Notes: generated by a model not told the origin, from the sequence alone. DNA of 13,648 nucleotides from Candidatus Bathyarchaeota archaeon (GCA_020697635.1 JAEHCT010000016.1:1-13648); one strand, 5' to 3'. Positions 1 through 6,636 are shown, counted from the stretch's first letter. Translations and numbers: made by a program.

Positions 1-1
1 C

Positions 2-166
2 ACCGGCATGAACAGACTCCTCAGCCAGGACATGATGGAGGTCATAGGCCGCTTGGGGGTCGAGTTCGCGCCCGTGCCGGTGTCGTCGACCACCAACGAG
101 GGGTTCAACTACCTTTACGCTGAGCTGATGAGGGTCTTCACGGACGGCGGCAAGTTCACCCCCTAG
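2..166 (+). CDS. C-terminal end of an unrecognised protein (partial)
   Basis: An open frame runs from the window edge to a TAG at 164-166 and gives the last 54 residues of a protein whose start lies outside the window. The fragment holds an amphipathic helix region (residues such as MMEVIGRLGVEF), then the strand-like stretch APVPVSSTTNEGF, and ends in GGKFTP. I do not recognise the family from so short a piece. The GC-rich third positions match the neighbouring genes, so I read it as coding. No T-run terminator is visible between its stop and the next promoter. Confidence 0.55.
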   Translation, partial: TGMNRLLSQDMMEVIGRLGVEFAPVPVSSTTNEGFNYLYAELMRVFTDGGKFTP

Positions 167-224
167 TCTTAGAACACGTGGTTCCCCGGCACTAGAAAAG
201 AGGGAAATTCTGCTCTTCGTAATC

Positions 225-233
225 GTTAAAAAT
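225..233 (+). promoter_or_regulatory. TATA box for the ornithine cyclodeaminase-family gene
   Basis: GTTAAAAAT lies in an AT-rich patch inside GC-rich DNA. Its centre is about 33 bases before the ATG at 262, so the transcript would have a leader of only a few bases. No Shine-Dalgarno motif precedes the ATG, which agrees with leaderless initiation. Confidence 0.5.
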
Positions 234-261
234 GCCGCCCCCCATCACTTGATGACTCGAA

Positions 262-1245
262 ATGACGTTATACCTCACACAGGACGAGGTGAAGCAGGTT
301 CTCGACATGAAGAGCACCTTGGAGGCCGTGGAGGGCGGCTTCCGCGAGATGGGCGACGACAAAATAGAGATGCCTCCCCGGGTCTACCTCCACTTCGATA
401 AGGGCGTCCTCATAGCCATGCCCGCCTACATGCCGGGCCTAGGCGTCGCGGGCACCAAGATCGTGACGGTGCACCCGGGAAACAAGAAGGAGTACGGGCT
501 GCCGGCGGTCATAGCCAGGATCATCCTCAACAGCCCCGATAACGGCGTCCCCCTCGCCATCATGGACGGCACCTACATAACGGCGCTGAGGACCGGCGCC
601 GCAGGCGCCACCGGCATCAAGTACCTCAGCAGGGAGGACAGCAAGGTGGCCGGCGTCTGCGGAGCAGGCGTCCAGGGCAGAAGCCAGGTCATGGGCCTCA
701 TGGAGGTCAGGCCAGGCATCAAGAAGGTCAAGGTCTACGACATCATCCCCGAGGCCAAGAAGGCGTTCGCCGAGGAGATGAAGAAACTGTTCCCCAAGGT
801 CGAGTTCGTCCCGGTGGGCAGCGCTAGGGAGGCGGCCGAGGAAAGTGACATAGTCATAACCTGCACCCCCAGCCCCGAGGCGTTCATGGAAGGCGCCTGG
901 CTCAAGAAGGGGTGCCACGTCAGCGCCATCGGAGCCGACACCGGCGCCAAACGGGAGCTCATGACCAGCGTCATAGAGAAGGCAGACAAGCTGGTCGTCG
1001 ACTTCATCCCCCAGGCCTTCGTCACAGGCGACTTCAGGGTCCCCAAGGAGGAGGGCGTCATCACCGAGGACGACATATACGCCCAGCTGGGCACCATCGT
1101 CGCAGGCAAGAAGAAGGGCCGCGAGAAGCCGGACGAGATCACCGTCTTCAAGGCCACGGGCCTAGCAATACAGGACGTAGGCACGGCGAGCAAGGTCCTC
1201 GAGCTAGCCGAGAAGAAGGGCGTAGGCAAGACCCTCGCCTCCTAA
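262..1245 (+). CDS. Ornithine cyclodeaminase / alanine dehydrogenase (mu-crystallin) family protein
   Basis: This 327-residue protein is full length for the OCD/mu-crystallin family of NAD(P)-dependent enzymes. Members either deaminate ornithine to proline or reversibly aminate pyruvate to alanine. Visible marks are the substrate-carboxylate Arg at 40 (MPPR), the conserved Lys66 in AGTKIVTVHPGN, the ALRTGAAGATG block at 108-118, and the Rossmann motif GAGVQG at 134-139. SAIGAD and the late motif VFKATGLAIQD follow. Archaeal members near this length are often alanine dehydrogenases (the Archaeoglobus enzyme is the known example), but sequence alone does not separate this from ornithine cyclodeaminase or imine reductases. 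The gene appears monocistronic, with its own TATA box before it and a hairpin plus T-run after it. The start is the first ATG after the TATA box. Confidence 0.88.
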   Translation: MTLYLTQDEVKQVLDMKSTLEAVEGGFREMGDDKIEMPPRVYLHFDKGVLIAMPAYMPGLGVAGTKIVTVHPGNKKEYGLPAVIARIILNSPDNGVPLAIMDGTYITALRTGAAGATGIKYLSREDSKVAGVCGAGVQGRSQVMGLMEVRPGIKKVKVYDIIPEAKKAFAEEMKKLFPKVEFVPVGSAREAAEESDIVITCTPSPEAFMEGAWLKKGCHVSAIGADTGAKRELMTSVIEKADKLVVDFIPQAFVTGDFRVPKEEGVITEDDIYAQLGTIVAGKKKGREKPDEITVFKATGLAIQDVGTASKVLELAEKKGVGKTLAS

Positions 1246-1258
1246 CTTATTTTCGATG

Positions 1259-1287
1259 TGACCTGTAGCAGGTCAGATCTGTTTTTT
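1259..1287 (+). terminator. Hairpin plus T6 terminator after the OCD-family gene
   Basis: TGACCTG (1259-1265) and CAGGTCA (1269-1275) form a perfect 7-bp stem with a TAG loop, followed after six bases by TTTTTT (1282-1287). Archaeal termination mainly needs the T-run; the hairpin is unusually bacterial in look. It covers the stop codon of the convergent gene. On the minus strand no T-run follows, so the element is directional for the plus-strand gene. Confidence 0.6.
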
Positions 1288-2034
1288 CGTGTAGTCCTTG
1301 AACCAGTTCTCGCAGGCGTTACCCTCGCAGTAGTAGACGAGGGAGTATGACGGTTCGGCGGCGACGGCCATGATGGTGGACGAGGTCTGCCTGTACTCGG
1401 GGCTGTGCCAGCAGATGGATGCTTGGCTACGCCCCCAGCCGTGGTCGGCGGAGACCCGCATCATCTCGGCGACGGCGTCCCCGATGGACTCTGGCCGGCA
1501 GTCGCTCAGCAGCTCGTACGCCCTGGCTCGCCTCTTCTCGGCGTCCACCCATATGCTCCGGGCCCGCTCGTTCCACTCCATCCCGGGCACCACGGTGATG
1601 GTTGACACGGCGTAGACGCCCTCCCTGATGGGGTAGACGCGTGTTTTCCTGTCCCAGACAACGTGCCAGGCCTCCTGGGGGTCGAGCACTGTGAAGTTGC
1701 CTGTGCGGTACATCTCTCGGATGGATGGATCTAGTAGGTGCTCCTTGGCCTCCTCGGCGGTCTCGTAGTCCTTGAGCGTGTCCAGCGCGAGGAGCCCCCT
1801 GCTGCGCCCCGGCTTGGGGAGTCGCTGGGTTTCCTGGTTGGTTATGGCGAGGAAGAGCCCCGAGTCGTTCATGCCTATCCATGTGCCGCCAGAAGCCACG
1901 TCGAGGGGTGCGACTGTGTTGCCGTTCAGCCTCTGGGGCGGCTGCTCCACGGTGTCCTTCCCGAGGTACCTGTTGTGGAGGGCTACGACGGGGTAGTCCT
2001 TCAGCAGCCTGTAGAGCAGTATGAGGGTGCACAC
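1273..2034 (-). CDS. NRDE/TANGO2-family Ntn hydrolase-like protein
   Basis: The protein matches the NRDE (TANGO2) family, which has an N-terminal-nucleophile hydrolase fold; the cellular substrate is unknown. I place the start at the GTG at 2034 rather than the ATG at 2058, because GTG is followed directly by TGC. This gives MCTLILLYRLL..., with the Cys at position 2 that family members expose as nucleophile after Met removal. The upstream TATA-like CTTAAAG (2071-2077) would also place transcription start just downstream of the ATG. Further marks are VVALHNRYLG (the NRDE segment, here NRYL, residues 21-24), the family-typical SGGTWIGMNDSGLFLAITN (48-66), and SICWHSPEYRQTSST near the C terminus. 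The length of 253 is normal for the family. The gene is divergent from the CBS-HPF gene and convergent with the OCD-family gene. Confidence 0.8.
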   Translation of the reverse strand: MCTLILLYRLLKDYPVVALHNRYLGKDTVEQPPQRLNGNTVAPLDVASGGTWIGMNDSGLFLAITNQETQRLPKPGRSRGLLALDTLKDYETAEEAKEHLLDPSIREMYRTGNFTVLDPQEAWHVVWDRKTRVYPIREGVYAVSTITVVPGMEWNERARSIWVDAEKRRARAYELLSDCRPESIGDAVAEMMRVSADHGWGRSQASICWHSPEYRQTSSTIMAVAAEPSYSLVYYCEGNACENWFKDYTKKQI

Positions 2035-2070
2035 GGTGGTCTCGCTTCCGCTCACCATGATTAACCGGGT

Positions 2071-2080
2071 CTTTAAGCTT
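2071..2080 (-). promoter_or_regulatory. TATA box for the NRDE-family gene
   Basis: On the minus strand the sequence reads AAGCTTAAAG. Its centre is 17 bases before the upstream ATG (2058) but 41 before the GTG (2034). With the usual spacing of about 26 bases the transcript would start near 2049, inside the longer reading frame, which favours the GTG start. A second AT-rich element, GATAAATAGG (minus strand, about 2105-2115), could also serve and would reach the ATG. Confidence 0.45.
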
Positions 2081-2103
2081 TCTCACTCGGCCCAGTAATG
2101 CAA

Positions 2104-2137
2104 CCTATTTATCCCGCGAAAACTACGATTTAAACAG
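2104..2137 (+). promoter_or_regulatory. Promoter region of the CBS-HPF gene
   Basis: Two TATA-like elements lie here, CTATTTATCC (2105-2114) and GATTTAAAC (2128-2136). The first is about 39 bases before the TTG at 2148 and would give a leader of about 13 bases. The second is too close to that start. Which one is used cannot be settled by eye. The region is shared with the divergent NRDE gene. Confidence 0.4.
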
Positions 2138-2147
2138 GTTTCTGGTT

Positions 2148-3323
2148 TTGACGAAGACGCTTGTAGAACTAGCGGAGACTGAAGTTAGGACGATTCTGCA
2201 CGGCGCCGGGGGCGTGTTCAGCCCCGGCGACCAGGTGAGCAGGGTACTGGGCTACCTTAAGGACGCGGGTCGCCCCGAGGCGGTGGCCGCGAAGGGGGGC
2301 CGGGTGGGAGTAATATCCCTCCGCGACCTGCTGGGGGTGGATCAGCCTGGGAGGACCAAGGTGGAGAGCATCTGGAATCAGGTGGGAACCCTGGCCCCGG
2401 GGGCCGCGGTTATAGACGCCACGGCGATACTCGTGGAGAAGGGGGTGAGGGCGTTGCCCGTCGTCGAGAAAAGGGAGGTCGTCGGGGTGGTCTCGCAGAT
2501 CGATATAATCGAAGCGTTGACGGAGGTGTCGGACCTCAGGAACATGGCCGCCAAGGAGTACATGCAGAACCCGGTCATCACCGTGGAGCATGATGTAGGG
2601 GTCGCCCAGGCGCGGCGGATGATGCTCGACAAGAACATAAGCCACATCCCTGTGACGAGGGGCGGAAGGCTCGTCGGCATAGTCACCTCCGACGTCATAG
2701 TCCACACGTTCATTACCCCCGCCTCAAAGACCACCCGAGGCGACGTGGTCGGGAAGAAGGTGACCAGGTTCCCCGGGAAGGTGAGCGGCGTCATGGACCC
2801 CCAGCCGTTGACCGTGGGTCTGGACGCCGACATGCTCCAGGTCGTGCAGGGGCTGTCAGAGTCGGGGAAGAGCGCCTGCCTCATGGTAGACGACGAGGGG
2901 GTCGTCCACGGCATAGTCACGCCGAGGGAGCCCCTCGGCCTCATCGCGGGCCTCAGGGTGGACGAGGAGATCCCTGTCTACATCGTGGGGATCACCGAGG
3001 AGGACTTCTTCGAGAGGGCCGTCGCCGAGGACAAGCTGAGGCGGATCGTCGCTAAGAACAGGAGGATGTACGAAGGCATAACGGAGGTCAGCGTTAGGAT
3101 CAAGAAGCAGAGCACCCAGGGTGAGAGGGTGAGGTACAGACTCAACGCCCGAGTCATGGGGCCAAACGTCGGCTTCAACGCCGAGAACGAGGGCTGGGGC
3201 CTCACGGAGACCTTCGACGGCCTCTGCGACGCCCTGGAGAAGACGCTGCGCCGCGCCAAGAAGGAGCCCCAGAAGGGGGCGCGGCGGGGGCGCAGACGCC
3301 CTAACCCCCATCTTAAGCCTTAA
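2148..3323 (+). CDS. Four-CBS-domain protein with C-terminal HPF-like (ribosome hibernation) domain
   Basis: There are 391 residues from a TTG start; no ATG is available before residue 133. Four CBS motifs follow one another: about 13-65 (GVISLRD), 71-124 (GVVSQID), 134-188 (GIVTSD) and 212-268 (GIVTPRE, Glu where the others have Asp). CBS pairs usually bind adenine nucleotides. Residues 274-372 then show a beta-alpha-beta-beta-beta-alpha pattern: EIPVYIVGI, a helix, VSVRIKKQ, RVRYRLNARV, GFNAENEGW, then FDGLCDALEKTLRRAKK. This resembles the HPF/RaiA (S30AE) ribosome-hibernation domain. A basic tail follows (373-391, with GARRGRRR), suited to rRNA contact. My inference is a factor that binds ribosomes according to nucleotide state. 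CBS assignment is firm; HPF is by pattern and less sure. Confidence 0.78.
   Translation: MTKTLVELAETEVRTILHGAGGVFSPGDQVSRVLGYLKDAGRPEAVAAKGGRVGVISLRDLLGVDQPGRTKVESIWNQVGTLAPGAAVIDATAILVEKGVRALPVVEKREVVGVVSQIDIIEALTEVSDLRNMAAKEYMQNPVITVEHDVGVAQARRMMLDKNISHIPVTRGGRLVGIVTSDVIVHTFITPASKTTRGDVVGKKVTRFPGKVSGVMDPQPLTVGLDADMLQVVQGLSESGKSACLMVDDEGVVHGIVTPREPLGLIAGLRVDEEIPVYIVGITEEDFFERAVAEDKLRRIVAKNRRMYEGITEVSVRIKKQSTQGERVRYRLNARVMGPNVGFNAENEGWGLTETFDGLCDALEKTLRRAKKEPQKGARRGRRRPNPHLKP
3311..3322 (+). promoter_or_regulatory. TATA box for the dehydrogenase-dph6 operon
   Basis: TCTTAAGCCTTAA overlaps the last codons and stop of the CBS-HPF gene. Its centre is about 40 bases before the ATG at 3356, giving a leader of roughly 10-15 bases. 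A pyrimidine-rich stretch (CTCTTTTTCTTTC, 3334-3346) follows, where transcription would begin. Confidence 0.4.
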
Positions 3324-3355
3324 CCGTGCGCAGCCTCTTTTTCTTTCTGATACAT

Positions 3356-4315
3356 ATGCCGGGGATCACAGTGGTCGTTGCTGAGCCGATCAACGAGGTC
3401 GGCGTGGAGTACCTCAAGGCTGAGGGGGTCAACGTCGTGGAGCTTCCGCCGGGGAGCAGCGAGGACGCGTTGATGGAGATCATTGAAGGAGTTGACGGCA
3501 TCATCTCGAGGGGCAGCATCAGGATCACCCGCGAGATGATGGAGAAGGGCGGGAGACTCAAGGTGGTGGGGGTCCACGGGATGGGGTGCGACCACGTCGA
3601 CCTGGAGGCCGCCCGTGAGCTTGGGAAGGTGGTGTGCAACACGCCAGACGCGTTGACCGTCACCGTCGCCGAGATGACCATGGCCATCATGCTCTCCTCG
3701 ATAAGACGTATAGTTGCGGCCGATAAGGCCACGCGGCGAGGGGAGTGGAACCGGAAGTACGGCGACCTCATCGGCGGCGAGCTAGCGGGCAAGACCGTCG
3801 GCATCGTCGGGCTCGGCAGGATAGGGACTGCCACCGCTAGGCGCGTGAAGGCGTTCGACGCCGACGTGGTCTACTGGTCGAGAACCAGGAAGCCGGAAGT
3901 GGAGAAGGAAATGGGAATCAGGTGGATGGAACTCGACGGGCTCCTCGGGGCGAGCGACATAGTGAGCCTGCACGTCCCAGGCACCCCCGAGACCCACCGA
4001 CTCATCGGAGAGAGGGAGATCGGGTTGATGAAGGACGGCGTGATACTCGTCAACATGGCGCGGGGCAGGGTGGTCGACGAGGCGGCTATGATCAAAGCGT
4101 TGGAGTCCGGCAAGATCAAGGCGGCAGCGCTGGACGTCTTCGAGGAGGAGCCCATCGGCGCCGATAACCCTCTCCTAGGGATGGACAACGTGATACTGAC
4201 GCCCCACTTGGGCGCCTGCAACCTGGAGGGCATGACCAGGATGGCGCTGCAGGTGGCGGAAGGCGTCCTCACGTCTATCCGGGGCGGCACCCCAGAGAAC
4301 CCGGTAGTGATCTAG
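3356..4315 (+). CDS. D-2-hydroxyacid dehydrogenase (phosphoglycerate dehydrogenase-like, no ACT domain)
   Basis: This is an NAD-dependent D-isomer-specific 2-hydroxyacid dehydrogenase. I chose the ATG at 3356 (MPGITVVVAEPIN, 319 residues) over an in-frame GTG at 3326. The earlier start would add the hydrophobic MRSLFFFLIH, has poor spacing to the TATA box, and does not suit a cytosolic enzyme. Marks are the substrate-loop VHGMGCDHVDL (72-82), the NAD motif GLGRIG (152-157), and the catalytic Arg236 (MARGRV), Glu265 (VFEEEP) and His284 (LTPHLG). Without a C-terminal ACT or ASB domain it could be a short SerA-type 3-phosphoglycerate dehydrogenase for serine synthesis or a glyoxylate/hydroxypyruvate reductase; sequence alone does not decide. 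The next gene starts 3 bases after its stop, so the two are co-transcribed. Confidence 0.87.
   Translation: MPGITVVVAEPINEVGVEYLKAEGVNVVELPPGSSEDALMEIIEGVDGIISRGSIRITREMMEKGGRLKVVGVHGMGCDHVDLEAARELGKVVCNTPDALTVTVAEMTMAIMLSSIRRIVAADKATRRGEWNRKYGDLIGGELAGKTVGIVGLGRIGTATARRVKAFDADVVYWSRTRKPEVEKEMGIRWMELDGLLGASDIVSLHVPGTPETHRLIGEREIGLMKDGVILVNMARGRVVDEAAMIKALESGKIKAAALDVFEEEPIGADNPLLGMDNVILTPHLGACNLEGMTRMALQVAEGVLTSIRGGTPENPVVI
4307..4312 (+). promoter_or_regulatory. Shine-Dalgarno site of dph6
   Basis: GTGATC is complementary to the GAUCAC of the archaeal 16S 3' end and sits 6 bases before the ATG at 4319. It lies inside the last codons of the dehydrogenase, so translation of the second gene is built into the end of the first. 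Confidence 0.5.
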
Positions 4316-4318
4316 GAC

Positions 4319-4993
4319 ATGAGGGTGGCTGCGCTCTTCAGCGGTGGAAAGGACAGTTGCTACGCGGCCCGCCTCGCCGAGGAGGAATGTCATGACCTGA
4401 ATTACTTGGTGTCCATGCGCTCTGAGAACCCTGACAGCTACATGTTCCATACAGTGAACATAAGGCTCACCGAGCTCCAGGCCTACGCCTGGGGCAAGGA
4501 GCACGTCGAAGCCAGGACCAGAGGCGTCAAGGAGAAGGAGCTGGTCGACCTGAAGAGATGTCTGATGGGCTTAGACATAGAGGGTGTCGTCACGGGGGCC
4601 GTGGCGTCTACATATCAGAGGGAGCGGGTCGACCGGATATGCGGTGAACTCGGGCTGGAGCACATAACCCCCCTCTGGGGCCGTGAACGCGTCGGGCTGC
4701 TGAACGAGATGCTAAGAAGGGGCATGATAATCGTGTTCTCGGCCGTAGCTGCGCAAGGACTAGACCAGAAGTGGCTGGGGAGGAAGCTGGACAGGCAGGC
4801 ACTCAACAGCCTCGTCCAGCTCAGGGAACGGTACGGCGTGGACCCCTGCGGCGAGGGCGGAGAGTACGAGAGCCTAGTCCTCGACGCGCCGTGGTTCAGG
4901 TTCAGGATAGAGGTCAAGGAGGCGGAGCGCAGCTGGGACGGTGTAAGCGGCAGGTACCGCGTCGCGGAGGCCGACCTGAGACCCAAGAAATGA
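4319..4993 (+). CDS. dph6: Diphthine--ammonia ligase (Dph6-type PP-loop ATPase)
   Basis: This enzyme performs the last step of diphthamide synthesis, the ATP-dependent amidation of diphthine on a histidine of elongation factor 2. The 224 residues match the archaeal single-domain form (MJ0570 type). The N terminus carries the PP-loop SGGKDS (8-13). The family blocks GAVASTYQRERVD (93-105), ITPLWGR (116-122) and GEGGEYES (178-185) are all present. The Cys in SGGKDSCYAA is usual. It follows the dehydrogenase by 3 bases with a GTGATC ribosome-binding motif, so the pair is an operon; I see no metabolic link between the two. It ends just before the thrS promoter. Confidence 0.9.
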   Translation: MRVAALFSGGKDSCYAARLAEEECHDLNYLVSMRSENPDSYMFHTVNIRLTELQAYAWGKEHVEARTRGVKEKELVDLKRCLMGLDIEGVVTGAVASTYQRERVDRICGELGLEHITPLWGRERVGLLNEMLRRGMIIVFSAVAAQGLDQKWLGRKLDRQALNSLVQLRERYGVDPCGEGGEYESLVLDAPWFRFRIEVKEAERSWDGVSGRYRVAEADLRPKK

Positions 4994-5000
4994 TGCATAA

Positions 5001-5010
5001 AGATTAAAAG
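5001..5010 (+). promoter_or_regulatory. TATA box for the thrS leader transcript
   Basis: AGATTAAAAG, centre about 5006, is the only strong TATA-like element between dph6 and thrS. It predicts transcription start near 5031, some 150 bases before the thrS start, which is far longer than other leaders in this window. A start exactly on the GTG at 5031 would create a leaderless small ORF. Confidence 0.5.
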
Positions 5011-5030
5011 TCGTGGACTCTTTCAAAGGT

Positions 5031-5181
5031 GTGAGAGGAGAACGCGGTGATGTCCCGCCAAACAGACTAGGCCGAGAGGCCCAACCTGAAGAAGTTAGAC
5101 GCTCCTCCGCTGTTCTAATGCAACCAGACGGGCAGCGCGAGCCATGGAGACATCACCACGGCTTCTTCGGAGATGAAACCC
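5031..5181 (+). promoter_or_regulatory. Long, possibly structured 5' leader of thrS
   Basis: From the predicted transcription start to the thrS start are about 150 bases. Visible complementary segments are: GAGGAG (5035-5040) with CTCCTC (5102-5107), which could close a multi-branch domain; GCGG (5044-5047) with CCGC (5055-5058) around a 7-base loop; GGCC-GAGA-GGCC (5070-5081), a perfect hairpin with a GNRA loop; GCCATGG (5141-5147) with CCACGGC (5156-5162), one mismatch; and GAAGAAG (5088-5094) with CTTCTTC (5162-5168), next to the GGAG ribosome-binding site. The last two share base 5162 and compete for the same region, so alternative folds are conceivable. It matches no tRNA or riboswitch that I know. 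Function is inference. Confidence 0.35.
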
Positions 5182-5189
5182 ATGAGTGA
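5031..5189 (+). CDS. Possible leaderless upstream ORF overlapping the thrS start
   Basis: From GTG 5031, the predicted transcription start, a frame of 52 codons stays open and ends at TGA 5187-5189. It overlaps the thrS ATG at 5182 in the string ATGAGTGA, an arrangement typical of translational coupling. The peptide (MRGERGDVPP... to ...GFFGDETHE) is rich in Arg, Glu and His, has only one Thr, and resembles no family I know. In GC-rich DNA an open frame of this length is not rare, so it may be chance. It competes with the structured-RNA reading of the same stretch. Confidence 0.22.
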   Translation: MRGERGDVPPNRLGREAQPEEVRRSSAVLMQPDGQREPWRHHHGFFGDETHE

Positions 5190-6636
5190 AAAGAAGGAAG
5201 AGGTCGTATCGGAGGCGCTGAAGGCCGAGGAGAGTCTCAGAAGCCGCTGGTACATAATGGACCTGGACGGCAAGCTCTGGGATCTCGACGAGTTCGATTT
5301 CCAGGGCCACGATAAGCTCCGCAAGTTCAGCGGATACGAGTACGCCAAGGACCGCACCGTGGACCGAACACCTCCACACGTCAACCTCATGAGGAGTCTG
5401 GAGCTGGTGGACTATGAGCCAGCCAGCGACCCCGGCAACTTCAGGTACTACCCAAAGGGCAGGATGGTTAAGGCGCTGCTGGAGGAGTATGTCACCAGCA
5501 TGGTCCACAAGTACGGCGGCATGGAGGTGGAGACCCCCCTCATGTACAGCATGGAGCACCCCACCCTGAAGAGCTACCTCAACAGGTTCCCCGCACGCCA
5601 GTACACCGTGGAGAGTGACGACACCCCGTACTTCCTGAGATTCGCGGCCTGCTTCGGCCAGTTCCTCATGAGTCACGACGCCACCATCAGCTACAGGAAC
5701 CTCCCCATGCGGATCTACGAGATGACCCGATACAGCTTCAGACGCGAGCAACGCGGCGAGCTAACCGGGCTCCGCAGGCTCCGCGCGTTCACCATGCCGG
5801 ATGTCCACGCATTCTGCAAGAACCTGGTCCAGGCCCGAAGCGAGTACATGCGCCGCTTCAAGCTCAGCCAGGACGTCCTAGCGGGCATCGGGTTAGAGAA
5901 GGAGGACTACGAGCTCGCCCTCAGGATGGTGGAGGACTTCTACAACGAGAACAAGGAGTTCATTAAGGGGCTCGTGCAGAAGCACGGCAAGCCCGTGCTC
6001 GTGGAGATGTGGAAGGAACGGTTCGCCTACTTTATACTGAAGTGGGACATGAACTTCGTCGACGCACTGGACAAGGCGTCGGCTCTAGCTACCGACCAGA
6101 TCGACGTCGAGAACGGGGAGCGGTACGACATCAAGTACATGGACGAGGACGGCACCCAGAAGCACCCCTACATACTCCACTGCAGCCCCAGCGGAGCCAT
6201 CGAACGAGACATCTACGCCATCCTGGAGAGGGAGGCCATGAGGATGAAGGCCGACAATGGCTACAAGCCCCAGCTGCCCCTCTGGCTGGCGCCAACCCAG
6301 GTGAGGATCATCCCCGTGAGCCACGAGTACGTGGGGTTCGCCGACATGGTACGCGGCAAATTCAGCAAGGTCCGCGTCGACATCGACAACAGGGACGAGA
6401 CCGTGGGCAAGAAGATCAGGGACGCAGAGAAGGAGTGGATACCCTACATCGTCGTCGTCGGTGAACGGGAGGCAGGTAAAGAGAAGCTGCCGGTGAGGGT
6501 CCGCGGGGTGAAAGACTCTCAGAACATGTCCGTCGCGGAGATGCAGGAGAAGATACACGCCGAGACCGAGGACAAGCCCTACAGGCCGGTGCCCGTTCCG
6601 GTGTACCTACAGGAAAGACCAAAGTTCGTGGGCTAG
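5182..6636 (+). CDS. thrS: Threonyl-tRNA synthetase, catalytic form without editing domain
   Basis: ThrRS charges tRNA-Thr in the cytoplasm. I start at the ATG at 5182, which has GGAG nine bases upstream, rather than the ATG at 5173 three codons earlier; this gives 484 residues. Marks are DRTPPHV (61-67), motif 2 SFRREQRGELTGLRRLRAF (185-203, Arg187), zinc ligands Cys157, His209 and His333, motif 3 SPSGAIERDI (335-344, Arg342), the archaeal-style LWLAPTQVRIIPVSHEY, and an anticodon-binding domain over roughly 370-467. The usual archaeal ThrRS is near 600-620 residues because of an N-terminal DTD-like editing domain of about 140. Here the protein begins at the linker just after it (RWYIMDLDGKLWDLDEFD). 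Split catalytic and editing ThrRS proteins are known in Crenarchaeota, and this is the catalytic half. Confidence 0.93.
   Translation: MSEKKEEVVSEALKAEESLRSRWYIMDLDGKLWDLDEFDFQGHDKLRKFSGYEYAKDRTVDRTPPHVNLMRSLELVDYEPASDPGNFRYYPKGRMVKALLEEYVTSMVHKYGGMEVETPLMYSMEHPTLKSYLNRFPARQYTVESDDTPYFLRFAACFGQFLMSHDATISYRNLPMRIYEMTRYSFRREQRGELTGLRRLRAFTMPDVHAFCKNLVQARSEYMRRFKLSQDVLAGIGLEKEDYELALRMVEDFYNENKEFIKGLVQKHGKPVLVEMWKERFAYFILKWDMNFVDALDKASALATDQIDVENGERYDIKYMDEDGTQKHPYILHCSPSGAIERDIYAILEREAMRMKADNGYKPQLPLWLAPTQVRIIPVSHEYVGFADMVRGKFSKVRVDIDNRDETVGKKIRDAEKEWIPYIVVVGEREAGKEKLPVRVRGVKDSQNMSVAEMQEKIHAETEDKPYRPVPVPVYLQERPKFVG

Noticed and set aside
193..219. Possible terminator hairpin after the partial first gene (AAGAG ... 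CTCTT)
   Set aside because: The loop is about 10 bases, the stem is short, and no T-run follows; not enough to call.
735..1229. Long minus-strand frames opposite the OCD-family gene and similar long frames opposite other genes
   Set aside because: They are overlap frames caused by high GC at third positions; they show no family motifs and lack promoters.
3326..3355. Hydrophobic N-terminal segment (MRSLFFFLIH) on the D-2-hydroxyacid dehydrogenase
   Set aside because: It comes from translating the promoter and leader from a GTG; the ATG at 3356 matches the family N terminus.
5031..5125. A tRNA or C/D-box sRNA in the thrS leader (GTTCTAAT looks like a T-loop; GGTGATGT and CCTGA look like C and D boxes)
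   Set aside because: The bases flanking the T-loop-like string do not pair and no acceptor stem or D-arm is present. The box-like motifs lack proper C'/D' partners and spacing.
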